42,826 nucleotides of DNA from Acidithrix ferrooxidans (GTDB taxonomy: Bacteria > Actinomycetota > Acidimicrobiia > Acidimicrobiales > Acidimicrobiaceae): positions 1-42,826 of the forward strand of contig NZ_JXYS01000083.1 of assembly GCF_000949295.1 (NCBI RefSeq), in the 5' to 3' direction. Positions 17,937 to 27,574 of the stretch are shown here, piece after piece. The notes below the pieces were generated by a model that worked only from the letters and a program-made list of their open reading frames with translations, was not told where the DNA came from and did not search any database. A program made the position numbers and the translations under genes. The number at the start of each line of letters is the position of its first letter. Position 1 is the first letter of the stretch.

Positions 17937-18176
17937 ATGTTGTGGGTATTGCGCAAGATCGTGCCAATGAGATGTTGTGTTTCTAATTCAAATATATTTA
18001 GGAGCGTTTCAGTATCATTAGACGGGGCCCCTTTGGGAAGGTGGGAGATCGATAGCCTTGGGGCGTTGATTGGCGCTACGAATCGAAGGCTGTTACAGAA
18101 GTTGGATCTCGTTTTGCAGGGCACCAATTGGGAATTTGATCAAACGATATCGATGGCAGTGCTGTTGGAGGATTAG
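17937..18176 (+). CDS. Hypothetical small ORF, doubtful
   Basis: 79 codons with ATG start and no obvious Shine-Dalgarno site. The sequence is not recognised. The C-terminal two thirds (after about residue 15) looks protein-like, with LDGAPLGRWEIDSLGALIG and few rare residues. A hairpin plus T-run oriented the same way ends 100 bases downstream, which is the main support. It may equally be non-coding. Confidence 0.2.
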   Translation: MLWVLRKIVPMRCCVSNSNIFRSVSVSLDGAPLGRWEIDSLGALIGATNRRLLQKLDLVLQGTNWEFDQTISMAVLLED

Positions 18177-18241
18177 TTCTGAAAACAGGATATGGGTCTT
18201 GAAATAGGGGATTTAGCGGTTCAGAGGTGTTTTAGCTGTTC

Positions 18242-18277
18242 ATCCCAAGGGCCCTCGGGACCCTTGGGACTAATTTT
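18242..18277 (+). terminator. Rho-independent terminator-like hairpin, rightward
   Basis: The arms TCCCAAGGGCCC and GGGACCCTTGGGA pair around a tiny loop with one bulged A, followed by CTAATTTTTT on the plus strand. The T-run fits rightward transcription, not the leftward chemoreceptor gene that ends at 18304. On the minus strand no U-run follows the stem. Confidence 0.6.
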
Positions 18278-18303
18278 TTGGGTCAATATGGTCTGTTTGG
18301 AAC

Positions 18304-20013
18304 CTATCGCATTACCCCTGATTTGTTACTTGAGCTTCCCTTATCTTCACCTGGCGAAAATCGTGCTCGCTGAGCTTTTTTCTTTGGTGTTTCGCGAATC
18401 ACTGGAGCGCTGGAGGAGCTTCCACCTAACTTGAATCTTCCAACTAATTGGATGAGGCTGTCTGAGAATCTCGATAGCTCCTGGGCCGCCTCTTTGGTCG
18501 CTGAGGCATTGGATGTGTTGGATCGTGCTATGTCTACGACTTCTTCGAGGCGAATAGCAATTTGTCCGGATCCGTCTGCCGCGATTGAGACCGATCTCCC
18601 AATCTCCTGAGTGGTGGCTGATTGTTCCTCGACCGCGGATGCAATAGAGGTCTGCAGGTCGTTTATCTTTGAGATGACTCCAGCGATGGCATCGATTGCT
18701 TCAATAGCTTGATCGGTATCGCCCTGCATCTCAGAGATCCGGTTAGCGATCTTGTGCGTTGCTTCGGACGTCTCTTTAGCAAGGTCTTTGACCTCTGAGG
18801 CGACAACTGCGAAGCCTTTACCTGCTTCACCGGCACGTGCTGCTTCAATTGCTGCGTTCAATGCTAGGAGGTTGGTCTGTTCGGCAATTGCATTTATGAC
18901 CTTTACCACCTCGTCGACCTTAGCTGAGCTTTCGCTTAGTTTGGACATGGTTTCGACAGCTATCTCAGCAGTTCCGACGGCAGTTCCAGCCACTCGAGCT
19001 GCTTCGGCAGCACCTCTGGCTATTTCATCGATCGAAGTTCGTAGTTCTTCGGTGCTAGCGGCGACTTGGGTCACATTGGTTGAGACGTTTTCAGCAGCTC
19101 GGCTGACATTATTGGTTCGTTCCAGCGTCCCATCGACTGAGGTGGCTAGCTCCTCTGATGTTTTGGTTAGCTTTACCGACGAATTTGCTAACGTTGCAGA
19201 GGTGGTCGACATCTCAGAGATTGCTCCCTTTACCTTAGCTATAAAGGTATTTAGTGAGGTTGAGAGTCTGCCTATCTCGTCTTTGGATTGGTAGCCAGCG
19301 CTAATGGTCAAATCTCCGGTGGCTGCCCTGTCCAGCGACTCGACGAGACTATTGAGTGGAACCGTAATTGATTTAGCGGTTTTGCGTGAGATAAAGATTG
19401 CAGCCACCAGGGCGACAAGGAGTAGTGCAACCAGGGTCTCTTCGAGGTTAGTAGCTGACGTTGTGGCATTCTTTGATGTTGTGTTGATTGCCAGTCCGTA
19501 GTACTTGCTGATTGTAGCCAGTGGGGTAATGACACTCCCAATAGCTAGATTCGCAACCATGAGGCCTGCTTTTTTGCTATTTGCTACTGTGTGGGAAGCC
19601 AAGAGCGCATTGATCTGATTTGACATGGAGACATAGACACCAAGGTTGGCAGTCGCTTGGTTTGTGAGCTTTCGCATATTGGCGTTCATTGGTGTGCTTG
19701 AGAAAGCTTTATTTAGTGCAGCATACTCCCCTACGGTAGCCTTGAAAGTGGCTAGATCGCCACTGGGCGAGGCGTTGGAGGCATAATCGTAAGCGACTGA
19801 GTTTTCTGCGAGGGCAACTGCGGTCGCAAGCTGCCCAAGAGTTAAACTATCTCCTCCGCTTGTCACCATAGCCGACAGTTTGGTGATCGATGATGAACCA
19901 GAGGCGGTGGCACTAATTGCGAATCCTCCGCTCAAAACGAAAAGCAAGGCGAGAACTACTGATCCTATGGCCAGACGTTGACTAACCTTCAATTCTTGAA
20001 ACTTTATTGACAT
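18304..20013 (-). CDS. Methyl-accepting chemotaxis protein
   Basis: 569 residues from the ATG at 20013, chosen because AGGGG sits seven bases upstream; an ATG eight codons earlier (20037) has poor spacing. A first membrane segment (about 15-35) and a second (about 192-210) enclose a periplasmic or extracellular sensor of about 155 residues, Ala/Ser/Thr-rich and unlike known ligand domains. A HAMP domain follows (about 210-262), then the methyl-accepting signalling domain. The hairpin tip contains [20 protein letters not shown], the most conserved receptor motif, which contacts CheA and CheW. No che genes are nearby. The ligand is unknown. Its presence implies a motile or surface-responsive lifestyle. 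Confidence 0.93.
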   Translation of the reverse strand: MSIKFQELKVSQRLAIGSVVLALLFVLSGGFAISATASGSSSITKLSAMVTSGGDSLTLGQLATAVALAENSVAYDYASNASPSGDLATFKATVGEYAALNKAFSSTPMNANMRKLTNQATANLGVYVSMSNQINALLASHTVANSKKAGLMVANLAIGSVITPLATISKYYGLAINTTSKNATTSATNLEETLVALLLVALVAAIFISRKTAKSITVPLNSLVESLDRAATGDLTISAGYQSKDEIGRLSTSLNTFIAKVKGAISEMSTTSATLANSSVKLTKTSEELATSVDGTLERTNNVSRAAENVSTNVTQVAASTEELRTSIDEIARGAAEAARVAGTAVGTAEIAVETMSKLSESSAKVDEVVKVINAIAEQTNLLALNAAIEAARAGEAGKGFAVVASEVKDLAKETSEATHKIANRISEMQGDTDQAIEAIDAIAGVISKINDLQTSIASAVEEQSATTQEIGRSVSIAADGSGQIAIRLEEVVDIARSNTSNASATKEAAQELSRFSDSLIQLVGRFKLGGSSSSAPVIRETPKKKAQRARFSPGEDKGSSSNKSGVMR

Positions 20014-20804
20014 GGACCAACCCCTATTTTTGTTCATCCCTGAATTGTCCGATCAAAAGGCTCCGAGGGGCCTCCAATAGCCCGCCGGATCCACCCGATC
20101 GTGTTTTCCTAATTGCTTTCAAACCATCACCTTTGTCCTCTAGGGATCCTTAGGTTAGATCTGATTGCCACTAGTTCGAAAGTAACCTTCTAACTTGTGT
20201 ATAAAGCATCTCGACTCCATTTAGTGCCAACTTTAGGATTGAAATGGGATGTTCGCTTCGCACTTTGAATGATTGCAGAAATCCCAATTGATCCATGGAG
20301 TTGTCTGGAGATCACGGGAAATGATGGAGTCAATTTGGGTTGATCTTTGGATAAGTGGGTCTTGGGGCCATTGTCGGTGATGAAACCGTCAGGGATGGGG
20401 AATTGGTTTACGCTTGGTAATTTGCGTGATCACTCATTGATAATTCAAAGTTGGCAATCTTAGCCTCAATCAAGAAAAGCGGCTTTGGCTGGTCGTTTAG
20501 TCGTGTTTTGGTTAGGGTCTATCCCGTTTGGAGACTAATGGAATTGGATATCTATATTATGTATCATAAATTTGAAATTGTATCTATAAAAGCGAAAGAT
20601 GTACCAGCGGGCAAGGCGATCCATCACAACTTTGATTTGTATGTGCGTACTTTGAGCTTCCGGTAACGCGTATCTTTATGGACTAAGCGACGATGTACTT
20701 ACGCAAAAAGTGGCCACTCCCATTGAGTTGGAAGAAGCCACTAATAAACAGTATATGACGGTTGGTAATGAAAATCGGCCAAAGGGCCAAAGTGCTTGGT
20801 TTGG
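20014..20804. other. Gap of about 790 bases
   Basis: AT-rich around 20540-20610. A 71-codon TTG frame at 20451-20666 has no Shine-Dalgarno site or recognisable features and is not called. No RNA gene seen. Confidence 0.45.
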
Positions 20805-21992
20805 CTAGAGTGCCATAGCGGCGTAAAGGGCTGCTCCTATGGCCATTGCATCTTCGTCGATGATCATTTTGTTTGAGTGATTCGGAGCCGGCATTGCCAC
20901 ACCAGGAGGGGCTGCTCCTAAAAAGGCCATGGCACCTGGAAGGTTTTGAAGAACAAATGACCAATCTTCTGCTCCCATGACTGGTGTTGGCATTATTACC
21001 AGGGAATTTTGACCAAGTAGCTCTCGTGTTATTTCGGCAGTTCTTTGGGTTTCAACCTCGTTGTTTATCGTTACCGGGTAACTCCCGTGATGGAGGTGCA
21101 AGAGGGCTTCACATCCGTGTGCTTTGGCGATATTGATCACGACTCTTTCGATCAGTTCGATCGCACTTAGCCTCGTGTTTTCAGAGACCGCTCTCAGCGT
21201 CCCAAGAGCGGTTGCCTTCTCGGGTATTACGTTAGAGGTGGTTCCAGCTTCTATCTTGGATACCGTCAGAACTGCGGGATCGAATGCCGGAATGCGGCGA
21301 GTAACCATGGACTGAAGAGCTAAGACGATCTCGCACATCACAGGAATTGGGTCAACTGCATCCGAAGGCATTGATGCGTGGCCGCCTTTTCCAATCACCT
21401 CTATCGAGAATTCATCCGCAGATGCCATCAGGGTACCTGATTTTATTGCGATAATCCCTTTAGGAATCACTGGCGTTATGTGGATTGCGAAGGCTCGATC
21501 GATAGTGCCAAAGTCGTTGATGAGCCCCTCTTCAATCATCACAGCCGCTCCACCGTAGCCTTCCTCTCCTGGTTGGAACATTAGAACCGCTCGTCCTCGT
21601 AACTCACTTTTTCGAAGGGCCAATATCTTTGCGGCTCCACAAAGCATTGCGACGTGTGCGTCATGGCCACAGGCGTGCATTCTATTGGGAATTTTAGAGG
21701 CATAGCCAAGGCCCGTATCCTCAGGCATGGGTAATGCATCCATATCTGCCCGTAGTAGGGTAGATGGTCCTGGCTGATCACCTTTTAGGATTGCAATAAT
21801 TGAAGAACTATTTTTGCCAAGGGTAATATCGAAGCCAAGGTTCTCGAGATACTTCAAGATTAATTGCTGAGTTTCTGGCAGATGGAGTCCAAGTTCCGGA
21901 TTGGAATGAATCGTTCGTCGGAGATCTATCATCTCCGTCGCGATGGACTTAGCGTCCTCTAGAATTCCGGTATTTGTTATTATTGACTCCAT
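20805..21992 (-). CDS. M20-family amidohydrolase (hippurate/N-acyl-amino-acid hydrolase type)
   Basis: 395 residues from ATG 21992, preferred because AAAAGG lies seven bases upstream; a GTG at 22040 in the same frame has no ribosome site. Metallopeptidase family M20D. Visible signatures are DLRRTIHSNPELG (about 23-35), RADMDALP (81-88), HACGHDAH (106-113; C108 and H110 as metal ligands), FQPGEEG (139-145; E143/E144), AIHITP (H about 166) and the late NHSNK His. Relatives cleave hippurate, N-acetyl-amino acids or IAA conjugates. Cytosolic. A GNAT acetyltransferase gene lies 277 bases upstream on the same strand, an attractive but unproven acylation/deacylation pairing. Confidence 0.9.
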   Translation of the reverse strand: MESIITNTGILEDAKSIATEMIDLRRTIHSNPELGLHLPETQQLILKYLENLGFDITLGKNSSSIIAILKGDQPGPSTLLRADMDALPMPEDTGLGYASKIPNRMHACGHDAHVAMLCGAAKILALRKSELRGRAVLMFQPGEEGYGGAAVMIEEGLINDFGTIDRAFAIHITPVIPKGIIAIKSGTLMASADEFSIEVIGKGGHASMPSDAVDPIPVMCEIVLALQSMVTRRIPAFDPAVLTVSKIEAGTTSNVIPEKATALGTLRAVSENTRLSAIELIERVVINIAKAHGCEALLHLHHGSYPVTINNEVETQRTAEITRELLGQNSLVIMPTPVMGAEDWSFVLQNLPGAMAFLGAAPPGVAMPAPNHSNKMIIDEDAMAIGAALYAAMAL

Positions 21993-22268
21993 AATTTGCC
22001 TTTTAGTATCGTAATTATTGTAGTGATCGCTTCGGGGCACCTAATGCGACCTTTAGAATTTGGTTTCGGTATTCACCACTTCCAGGTTGGCCATAGCAGC
22101 CAATCAATAATATCTCTAAGCGAGGCGGCATCGGGGGTCAAATTTGATTTTGATTGCAGCCCTTGGAGCCACAATAACTCTCACGAGTCGATGTGGCTAA
22201 TTTGACGCTTCAAATCAAAGGGCGAATCATGAAGGATAAATTGATTTGCACTTCGCCCTAAACATTAA

Positions 22269-22967
22269 CTAAACGGCCCTCAGGCCGATTATCCTCCACC
22301 CTAAATCATTGAATCCAACGGCTCTTGCGACGGCTGATGATGCGAGGTTTAGAGGGGAATGCAGATAGGTGGGAACGTATCCATCGTCGATAATTTTGCG
22401 TGCGCATTGGGATACCAATGCCTTGGCTAAACCGCGACCTTGTGCTCTTTCTTCGGTTACTACTGAGATCTCACGGCCATAGTTTCCGTGGTGCTTGACC
22501 CCTACGCCAGCGATATAGTCTCCATCCTCGTCAAGGGCTAAAAGGACTTCACTCTTAAAAGGTTTCAGCCAGGTGGGAACTATCGGATCGAGATAGTCGA
22601 ACCATCTCCCAGACGATGGAAATTCAATTGGAGAGTAGGTGAACCTAAAGATACCGCTAAAGTAAGTAATGTCACCAAGCTCAAGGTATTCGGGCAGGTG
22701 CTTTATGGCATCAGGGGCACCGTGTCTTTCAACAGCAATATTGAGCGCATCTTTGAACCTCTCGAGTTGGGAAGGGGGTACTGACAGCACTCCGGCCCCA
22801 TTACCTTGAACTACTCCAACGTATTTAGCGACGGTCCCATCCCAACCTGGTAATGCTCTCATGGGCGAGCCTATCACCTCTATCCCTTCAGCCGAAGGTG
22901 GCCAAGCACCTAGAAATTCTTGAAGATGTGCGGTCAGACGGGCGATGCCTTGTGCCTGGGAGATCAA
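22269..22967 (-). CDS. GNAT-family N-acetyltransferase
   Basis: 232 residues, TTG start with AAAGG eight bases upstream. The C-terminal half carries the acetyl-CoA motif ISVVTEERAQGRGLAKALV (about 168-186; the RxxGxGxA core reads RAQGRGLA), followed by the helix and the SSAVARAVGFNDLG segment that ends GNAT domains. The N-terminal half (about 1-120) is not recognised, though it resembles the paired-domain layout of some stand-alone actinobacterial acetyltransferases. Substrate unknown. Confidence 0.8.
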   Translation of the reverse strand: MISQAQGIARLTAHLQEFLGAWPPSAEGIEVIGSPMRALPGWDGTVAKYVGVVQGNGAGVLSVPPSQLERFKDALNIAVERHGAPDAIKHLPEYLELGDITYFSGIFRFTYSPIEFPSSGRWFDYLDPIVPTWLKPFKSEVLLALDEDGDYIAGVGVKHHGNYGREISVVTEERAQGRGLAKALVSQCARKIIDDGYVPTYLHSPLNLASSAVARAVGFNDLGWRIIGLRAV

Positions 22968-23918
22968 AATATTAGCCTTTCATACCACTTTGGGGGATAT
23001 GGGTGTATCACTGTAAGTTAACAATTTCAAGGGCTATTAAAATTTCGAAGAGCCTGAACAATTTTGGATGGTCATGCCAAAGTTCTAAAAGATCTTGTTA
23101 TGGTTGGTAAAGTTGAAAACGTGGCTCTGCTCCAAGCAAGATAGCTACTGAGTTCGAGATTTGTGCCTTTATCTCTACATATAGGCCCAGGATCCAATGG
23201 CACACTCAAGATCTAAAGACAGAATCATATTGAGCGCTGTTTTGATTGGATATTTTTTGGGGCTGAGATGGTTTTAAATCGCTACTTCAGCTGGATGTAT
23301 CCTCTCTTTAGCCGTGCCCTTTTCTGTCTTTATCTTCCTTTGTCCTCGGTTGGCCTGGCCCGGTGCTAATTTGGTACCATTGGTCGACGAATTGTTTCCC
23401 AAAAGGTTTATCTAGACACCTTTGAGATGTTCCTGCGTTGGGGTCGGTAGAACCATTTTGTCATATAGCTGCAAAGGTCAACGGTGCTAATTGTAGATAT
23501 GGTCTATTTGAGGTATCCGAGCTAGAAATCTAGAAATGAGGTCGTCTATGGCTGTCGAATCGTGCCGAGCCATTGCAAACTTAGTTTGACCTCACTGCTC
23601 TATGGCACTTGAAAAAGGTCAAGGAACTTCCTCCGCCAAGGACTTTTACTTAGGAAATGTTGATAGTACCTTTGAGCCTTTTCCACTCAATTTTTTCAAC
23701 TGGGCCTATGTGGCCCGCGACGATGATGAAATCGACCAAATCGGCATTTTTTGCAGTGCTTCAAATGTGAATTGAGTGCTTTTGGGTTAGCGAGACTGTT
23801 TTGGGGGTTATAGAAATCGAGCATTAAAAGGTAGCGTGACTAAATACCATTTATGCTGATTAGGTGATTTGATCGACTGCCATGGCTGTCGAGCTAGGTA
23901 TCAGGGAGATCTTAGAAG
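22968..23918. other. Gap of 950 bases before ffh
   Basis: No coding region recognised. It holds a small 8-bp duplication, CTAGAAAT twice at 23522-23537. A stretch near 23615 looks faintly like SRP RNA but lacks its conserved loop. The ffh promoter must lie here, but no convincing -35/-10 pair stood out. Confidence 0.45.
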
Positions 23919-25265
23919 ATGTTTGATAATCTTTCCGAGCGTCTCGAGGGCGTAGTAACGAAGATGCGGCGCAAAGGCCGCCTTTCGGTTGTGGACATTG
24001 AAGCGGCACTCAAAGAGATTCGTTTAGCGCTTCTAGAGGCGGACGTCAACTTGGAGGTGGTTCGCAAGTTTACAAGTCGTATTCGCGAGGCTGCGGTCTC
24101 AGAGGCGACGTCCCGAGCACTTACTCCGGCACAGCAGATTGTGAAGTTGGTGAATGAGGAGCTGAAGGCGACTCTTGGTGGTGATGCCTTTAGACTCACC
24201 TTCGCATCGTCGCCTCCAACGGTAATTATGTTGGTCGGACTTCAGGGTTCTGGTAAGACCACTGCTGCTGCTAAGTTGGCACTTCATCTGCGCCGCCAAG
24301 GTAGACATCCACTTTTAGTGGGTGCGGACCTTGCTCGCCCTGCCGCTGTTGAGCAATTGCGAATCTTGTCCGAGAGCGCCAAGGTGGACTTTTTTTCTGA
24401 GACAACTTCACCCATTGAGGTGGCACGTGCGGGTCTAAACCGAGCTAAGTCCCTGGGCCGAGATATCCTGATAGTTGACACTGCTGGCCGCTTAGCGGTC
24501 GATGCAGATTTGATGGCTGAAATGGTGGCAATCGAAGACGCCGTCTCTCCGGATTATGTCTTTTTGGTGATCGATGCTATGACTGGTCAGGATGCGCTAA
24601 ATACGGCAAACGCCTTTGCCGAGGCGGTAAATCTCTCGGGTACCATTTTGACCAAGTTAGATGGTGACGCTCGAGGTGGAGCTGCACTATCTGTAGTTGA
24701 AGTTACTGGTAAGAAGATCGCTTTTTCTTCTATAGGCGAGAAGCTGGAAGATTTCGACAGCTTTTATCCAGATCGGATGGCAAATCGAATCCTAGGTATG
24801 GGCGACGTCCTAACCCTTATCGAAAAGGCCGAACGAAATCTGGATAAAGATGTAGCCGAGCGCGGTGCTAAAAAGATTCAGGCGGGCAAGTTCGATCTTG
24901 AAGACTTTATGGAACAGATGCAGCAAGTCAAGAAGATGGGCCCTCTGAAGGGAATCATCTCTATGTTGCCGGGTATTCCAAAGGAGATCAAGGATGCTGA
25001 TATCGACGAGGGCGAACTGACCAAGATTGAGGCGATCATTTCGTCGATGACCCGTCAAGAGCGACGTGACCCCGGCCTAATTGATGCAAGCCGGCGCAAT
25101 CGAATTGCCAAAGGATCTGGAAGTACCCCTACTGCGGTCTCCAATTTGTTGAAGCAGTTCAGAGATATGCAAAAGATGATGCGACAGATGGGCCTCGGCG
25201 GACCGAGTCCAACGAAAAAAAATATTGCCTCAAAGGGTGCCAAAAAGAGGCGCGCAAAGAGATAA
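23919..25265 (+). CDS. ffh: Signal recognition particle GTPase Ffh
   Basis: 448 residues, standard length. The N domain (1-90) is followed by the G domain with GLQGSGKTTAAAKLA (P-loop, about 107-121), DTAGRL (about 187-192) and TKLDGDARGG (about 244-253). The M domain (about 295-430) contains MGPLKGIISMLPGI and ends in a Met-rich helix (MQKMMRQMGLGG) and a basic tail. Ffh binds SRP RNA and signal sequences of nascent proteins and delivers ribosomes to FtsY at the membrane. It heads the conserved cluster with rpsP, khpA, rimM, trmD and rplS. An 8-bp duplication overlaps its stop codon. Confidence 0.97.
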   Translation: MFDNLSERLEGVVTKMRRKGRLSVVDIEAALKEIRLALLEADVNLEVVRKFTSRIREAAVSEATSRALTPAQQIVKLVNEELKATLGGDAFRLTFASSPPTVIMLVGLQGSGKTTAAAKLALHLRRQGRHPLLVGADLARPAAVEQLRILSESAKVDFFSETTSPIEVARAGLNRAKSLGRDILIVDTAGRLAVDADLMAEMVAIEDAVSPDYVFLVIDAMTGQDALNTANAFAEAVNLSGTILTKLDGDARGGAALSVVEVTGKKIAFSSIGEKLEDFDSFYPDRMANRILGMGDVLTLIEKAERNLDKDVAERGAKKIQAGKFDLEDFMEQMQQVKKMGPLKGIISMLPGIPKEIKDADIDEGELTKIEAIISSMTRQERRDPGLIDASRRNRIAKGSGSTPTAVSNLLKQFRDMQKMMRQMGLGGPSPTKKNIASKGAKKRRAKR

Positions 25266-25271
25266 AGAGAT
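25256..25271 (+). repeat. 8-bp tandem duplication at ffh stop
   Basis: AAAGAGAT occurs twice in tandem. The first copy contains the start of the TAA stop (25263-25265). A looser AAAGTGCACC/AAAGTGTGCC repeat follows directly. Confidence 0.85.
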
Positions 25272-25392
25272 AAAGTGCACCAAAGTGTGCCGAAGGACTC
25301 TAGAATTTAGAGGCTGTAATTAGTCGACACTTCCAATTGCTCGAGGACAAAATTTCTCTCTCGTGTGTGTCGAATATTTTTTAGGAGATTTT

Positions 25393-25695
25393 GTGTCTGT
25401 AAAACTACGTCTAGTCCGTATGGGAAAAAAGAAGCGCCCAACTTACCGTGTAATTGCTGCCGATGCGAGGTCTCCTCGTGATGGTCGTTTCATCGAAGTG
25501 TTGGGTACTTACAATCCCGTTACCAAAGTCGTAGTCGAGGCTGATGGCACCGGTCCTAGCTCACCAGCAGATATAAAGATCGACTCTGAGAAGGCTCTCA
25601 AGTGGCTCCGACAAGGTGCCCAGCCTACCGAGCGCGTTCGCAAGCTTCTTGAAATTAGTGGAACTTGGGATCAGTTCAAGGGCGGTTCTAACTAG
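25393..25695 (+). CDS. rpsP: 30S ribosomal protein bS16
   Basis: 100 residues from GTG 25393, chosen because AGGAG precedes it at seven bases and it gives the canonical N-terminus [18 protein letters not shown]. An upstream in-frame ATG at 25363 would add ten unlikely residues. bS16 is an assembly protein of the small subunit body. The core (residues 1-85) includes the [20 protein letters not shown] family signature. The stop TAG overlaps the GTG of khpA by one base (TAGTG), a coupling arrangement. Confidence 0.97.
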   Translation: MSVKLRLVRMGKKKRPTYRVIAADARSPRDGRFIEVLGTYNPVTKVVVEADGTGPSSPADIKIDSEKALKWLRQGAQPTERVRKLLEISGTWDQFKGGSN

Positions 25696-26021
25696 TGGTT
25701 GACTATGATTCAAGCTCGGAGTCGAATGAGACTATCCAGGCGGGCGAGGGTGATGGAGCCACTACAGGAGCTCCCACTGCTTTACGCGTTTTAGATTATC
25801 TTGGCGCTTCCCTCACTCAAAGGAGCGATCGTGTTTCGGTTAGCGAGACGATCGAAGGGAGCGGAAAAGTTAAATTGACCCTCCACGTGGATAAGTCTGA
25901 TATGGGACGCGTGATTGGTCGCCATGGTAAGATCGCCGGAGCAATAAGAGCAGTCGTTCGTGCCGCCGCTGCCAAAGACGGCTGTGACGCCTTTATAGAG
26001 ATTGTTGAAGCGAGTAATTAG
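25695..26021 (+). CDS. khpA: KH-domain RNA-binding protein KhpA
   Basis: 108 residues, longer than the usual 75-80 because of an acidic, Ser/Gly-rich N-terminal extension of about 30 residues. The KH fold is marked by VIGRHGKIAGAIRAVVRAAA (about 73-92), whose G-R-H-G is the GxxG loop that grips RNA. KhpA usually works with KhpB/Jag as a global small-RNA and translation factor affecting division and cell shape. Placement directly after rpsP is conserved across Gram-positive bacteria. The start overlaps the rpsP stop by one base. Confidence 0.93.
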   Translation: MVDYDSSSESNETIQAGEGDGATTGAPTALRVLDYLGASLTQRSDRVSVSETIEGSGKVKLTLHVDKSDMGRVIGRHGKIAGAIRAVVRAAAAKDGCDAFIEIVEASN

Positions 26022-26068
26022 CTAGTCTTTGTTGGTCAAACAATGTAGCTAAGAGTTTTAATCAGCTA

Positions 26069-26100
26069 AGTGATTATATAGTGATTATAAAGTGATTATA
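26069..26100 (+). repeat. 11-bp direct repeat x3
   Basis: AGTGATTATA begins at 26069, 26080 and 26091, so the period is 11 bp (one helical turn) with a single variable base between copies. The third copy runs into the hairpin that follows. Confidence 0.9.
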
Positions 26101-26137
26101 TATAGCCCGGTCGTTTCCTTACGGCCGGGCTATATAT
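26098..26137 (+). terminator. Strong hairpin after khpA (terminator or processing site)
   Basis: ATATATAGCCCGG (26098-26110) pairs perfectly with CCGGGCTATATAT (26125-26137), extended inward by three pairs (one T-G) around an eight-base loop. No U-run follows (CTCTGGG), so it may be a weak terminator, an mRNA-stability element or an RNase site separating rpsP-khpA from rimM-trmD. Confidence 0.5.
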
Positions 26138-26143
26138 CTCTGG

Positions 26144-26178
26144 GAGCATGCTTGATTTTCATGGCGCCATGCATGCTC
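26144..26178 (+). other. Second inverted repeat between khpA and rimM
   Basis: GAGCATGC (26144-26151) pairs with GCATGCTC (26171-26178). Nested beside the right arm is the palindrome CATGGCGCCATG (26160-26171). These could form alternative structures in the rimM leader. Role unknown. Confidence 0.45.
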
Positions 26179-26273
26179 AACGAGAAAATTAATACTAAGG
26201 CCTTATTGTCTTATGGGTAGGAACGAGAAGTTGGTTATTCGTTGCTAGCCGTCGAGCTAGGTCTACGTCGAAT

Positions 26274-26789
26274 GTGAAGGAGTTCAAAATTACTGATGAC
26301 CTTTTAGAAATAGGTAGAATTCATCGCCCTCATGGGATAAAAGGTGAGGTTTCGGTATCGTTTGTCTCCAATCGGAAAGAACGTAGGCAAGTCGGTGCGC
26401 GACTCTTCGTTGGCGGACAATGGTTAATCGTGGCGTCGTCAAAGGTTCATCATGACCGTATCTTGATCGGCTTTGAGGGTTATAGCGACCGAAATCGCGC
26501 CGAATTGCTTTCGGGGATGATGATTTACGGAGAGCCCATCGAAGACGATGAAGCGCTGTGGATTCACAAGTTGATTGGATCTAGCGTCTTAGACCAAGAT
26601 GGCATAGATCGGGGTGTGGTGATTGAAGTTATCGAGAACCCCGCCAGCGATCTGCTCTCTCTTGCCAGCGGAGCGCTTGTGCCACTTGTATTTGTAAGTC
26701 GATTTGACGCTGCTTCATCAAAGATTTACATAGAGGCGCCAGAGGGGCTATTTGTGGATTACCCGTCTAGTTCTGAGCCCCAAGGTTGA
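26274..26789 (+). CDS. rimM: 16S rRNA processing protein RimM
   Basis: 171 residues, normal length, GTG start. The N-terminal RimM domain holds LEIGRIHRPHGIKGEVSV (about 11-28), the family signature for binding uS19 during 30S head maturation. The C-terminal PRC-barrel domain begins near residue 90 (EALWIHKLIGSSV). RimM assists late assembly of the small subunit. Position between khpA and trmD is the conserved bacterial order. The ribosome site is weak, and the leader contains hairpins that could modulate translation. Confidence 0.95.
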   Translation: MKEFKITDDLLEIGRIHRPHGIKGEVSVSFVSNRKERRQVGARLFVGGQWLIVASSKVHHDRILIGFEGYSDRNRAELLSGMMIYGEPIEDDEALWIHKLIGSSVLDQDGIDRGVVIEVIENPASDLLSLASGALVPLVFVSRFDAASSKIYIEAPEGLFVDYPSSSEPQG

Positions 26790-26899
26790 ACTAGGTTTTC
26801 ATTGCTTTTGGAAATGTTGGACTCTAATTATCTGGTTTAGGCCAAAGATGGTTGTGGTCCAACAGATCGATCGTCGAGAGTGAATTAGAAGGAGCACGT

Positions 26900-27574
26900 T
26901 TGAAGGTAGTGGTATTTTCGATCTTTCCCAAAGTCATCGAGGACTATTGTTCAGTTTCGATCCTTGGTAGAGCTCAAGACTCTGGTGCGCTAGAGCTTTC
27001 ATGTATAGATATTCGTAACTTTACCCATGATCGTCATAGGAGCGTTGACGATCTCCCATATGGCGGGGGAGCGGGAATGGTTATGCGACCGGAGCCGATC
27101 TTTGAGGCAATAGAAGAGATTAAACCTCCTAGGCCCCTATTTTTGATGGCTCCATGGGGAAGGCCGTTAGATCAAAGTTTTGCTCGTGAACTCAGCGAAT
27201 TGGAAGGTTTCTCCTTGCTTTGTGGCCGCTATGAAGGGGTCGATGCTCGGGTTGAAGAGCATTTGGTGGATGGGGCGATCTCTTTGGGAAATTTTGTTTT
27301 GGCAGGGGGTGAAGTTGCAGCCATGGCAACCATCGAGGCTGCCGCGCGACTTCTTCCAAACGTCCTTGGAAACCATGAGTCTCTCTACGAAGAGAGCTTT
27401 TGTAATAATCAAGTTGAATATCCGCAATACACACGTCCGGAGCATTTTCGAGACCTTTCGGTTCCAGAGGTGCTCTTGGGAGGTAACCACGCCGAGGTTG
27501 CTAGGTGGCGCAAGGAGAGCGCTTTAGAGCGCACTCGGTCAAAGAGGCCGGATCTTCTGCCCCATCTCGACTAG
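26900..27574 (+). CDS. trmD: tRNA (guanine-37-N1)-methyltransferase TrmD
   Basis: 224 residues from TTG 26900, chosen because AAGGAG lies five bases upstream and it gives the expected N-terminus MKVVVFSIFP; an in-frame start at 26852 would add 16 unlike residues. SPOUT-class methyltransferase, active as a dimer. The trefoil-knot motifs are LLCGRYEGVDARV (about 101-113) and SLGNFVLAGGEVAA (about 123-136). It places m1G37 next to the anticodon, which prevents +1 frameshifting. The neighbours rimM and rplS are the usual ones. Confidence 0.96.
   Translation: MKVVVFSIFPKVIEDYCSVSILGRAQDSGALELSCIDIRNFTHDRHRSVDDLPYGGGAGMVMRPEPIFEAIEEIKPPRPLFLMAPWGRPLDQSFARELSELEGFSLLCGRYEGVDARVEEHLVDGAISLGNFVLAGGEVAAMATIEAAARLLPNVLGNHESLYEESFCNNQVEYPQYTRPEHFRDLSVPEVLLGGNHAEVARWRKESALERTRSKRPDLLPHLD

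Larger units (their letters stand above)
16942..18303. other. Long intergenic region of 1.36 kb
   Basis: Mostly without recognisable genes. It contains a 12-bp tandem duplication (17795-17818), a dispersed 13-base repeat TTGGCCTTGGGCA (near 17333 and 17662), one low-confidence small reading frame (17937-18176) and a rightward terminator-like hairpin (18242-18277). Confidence 0.5.

Noticed and set aside
18752-19294. 180-codon plus-strand frame antisense to the chemoreceptor
   Set aside because: Shadow of the Ala/Ser/Val-rich signalling helices of the real minus-strand gene.
20451-20666. 71-codon TTG frame in the gap beside the amidohydrolase
   Set aside because: No ribosome site and no similarity to a known family; base composition like the surrounding gap.
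23600-23660. Faint likeness to SRP RNA (GGTCAAGG ... CCGCCAAGG)
   Set aside because: The invariant GGAAGCAGCC-type loop is missing and no helix 8 forms.
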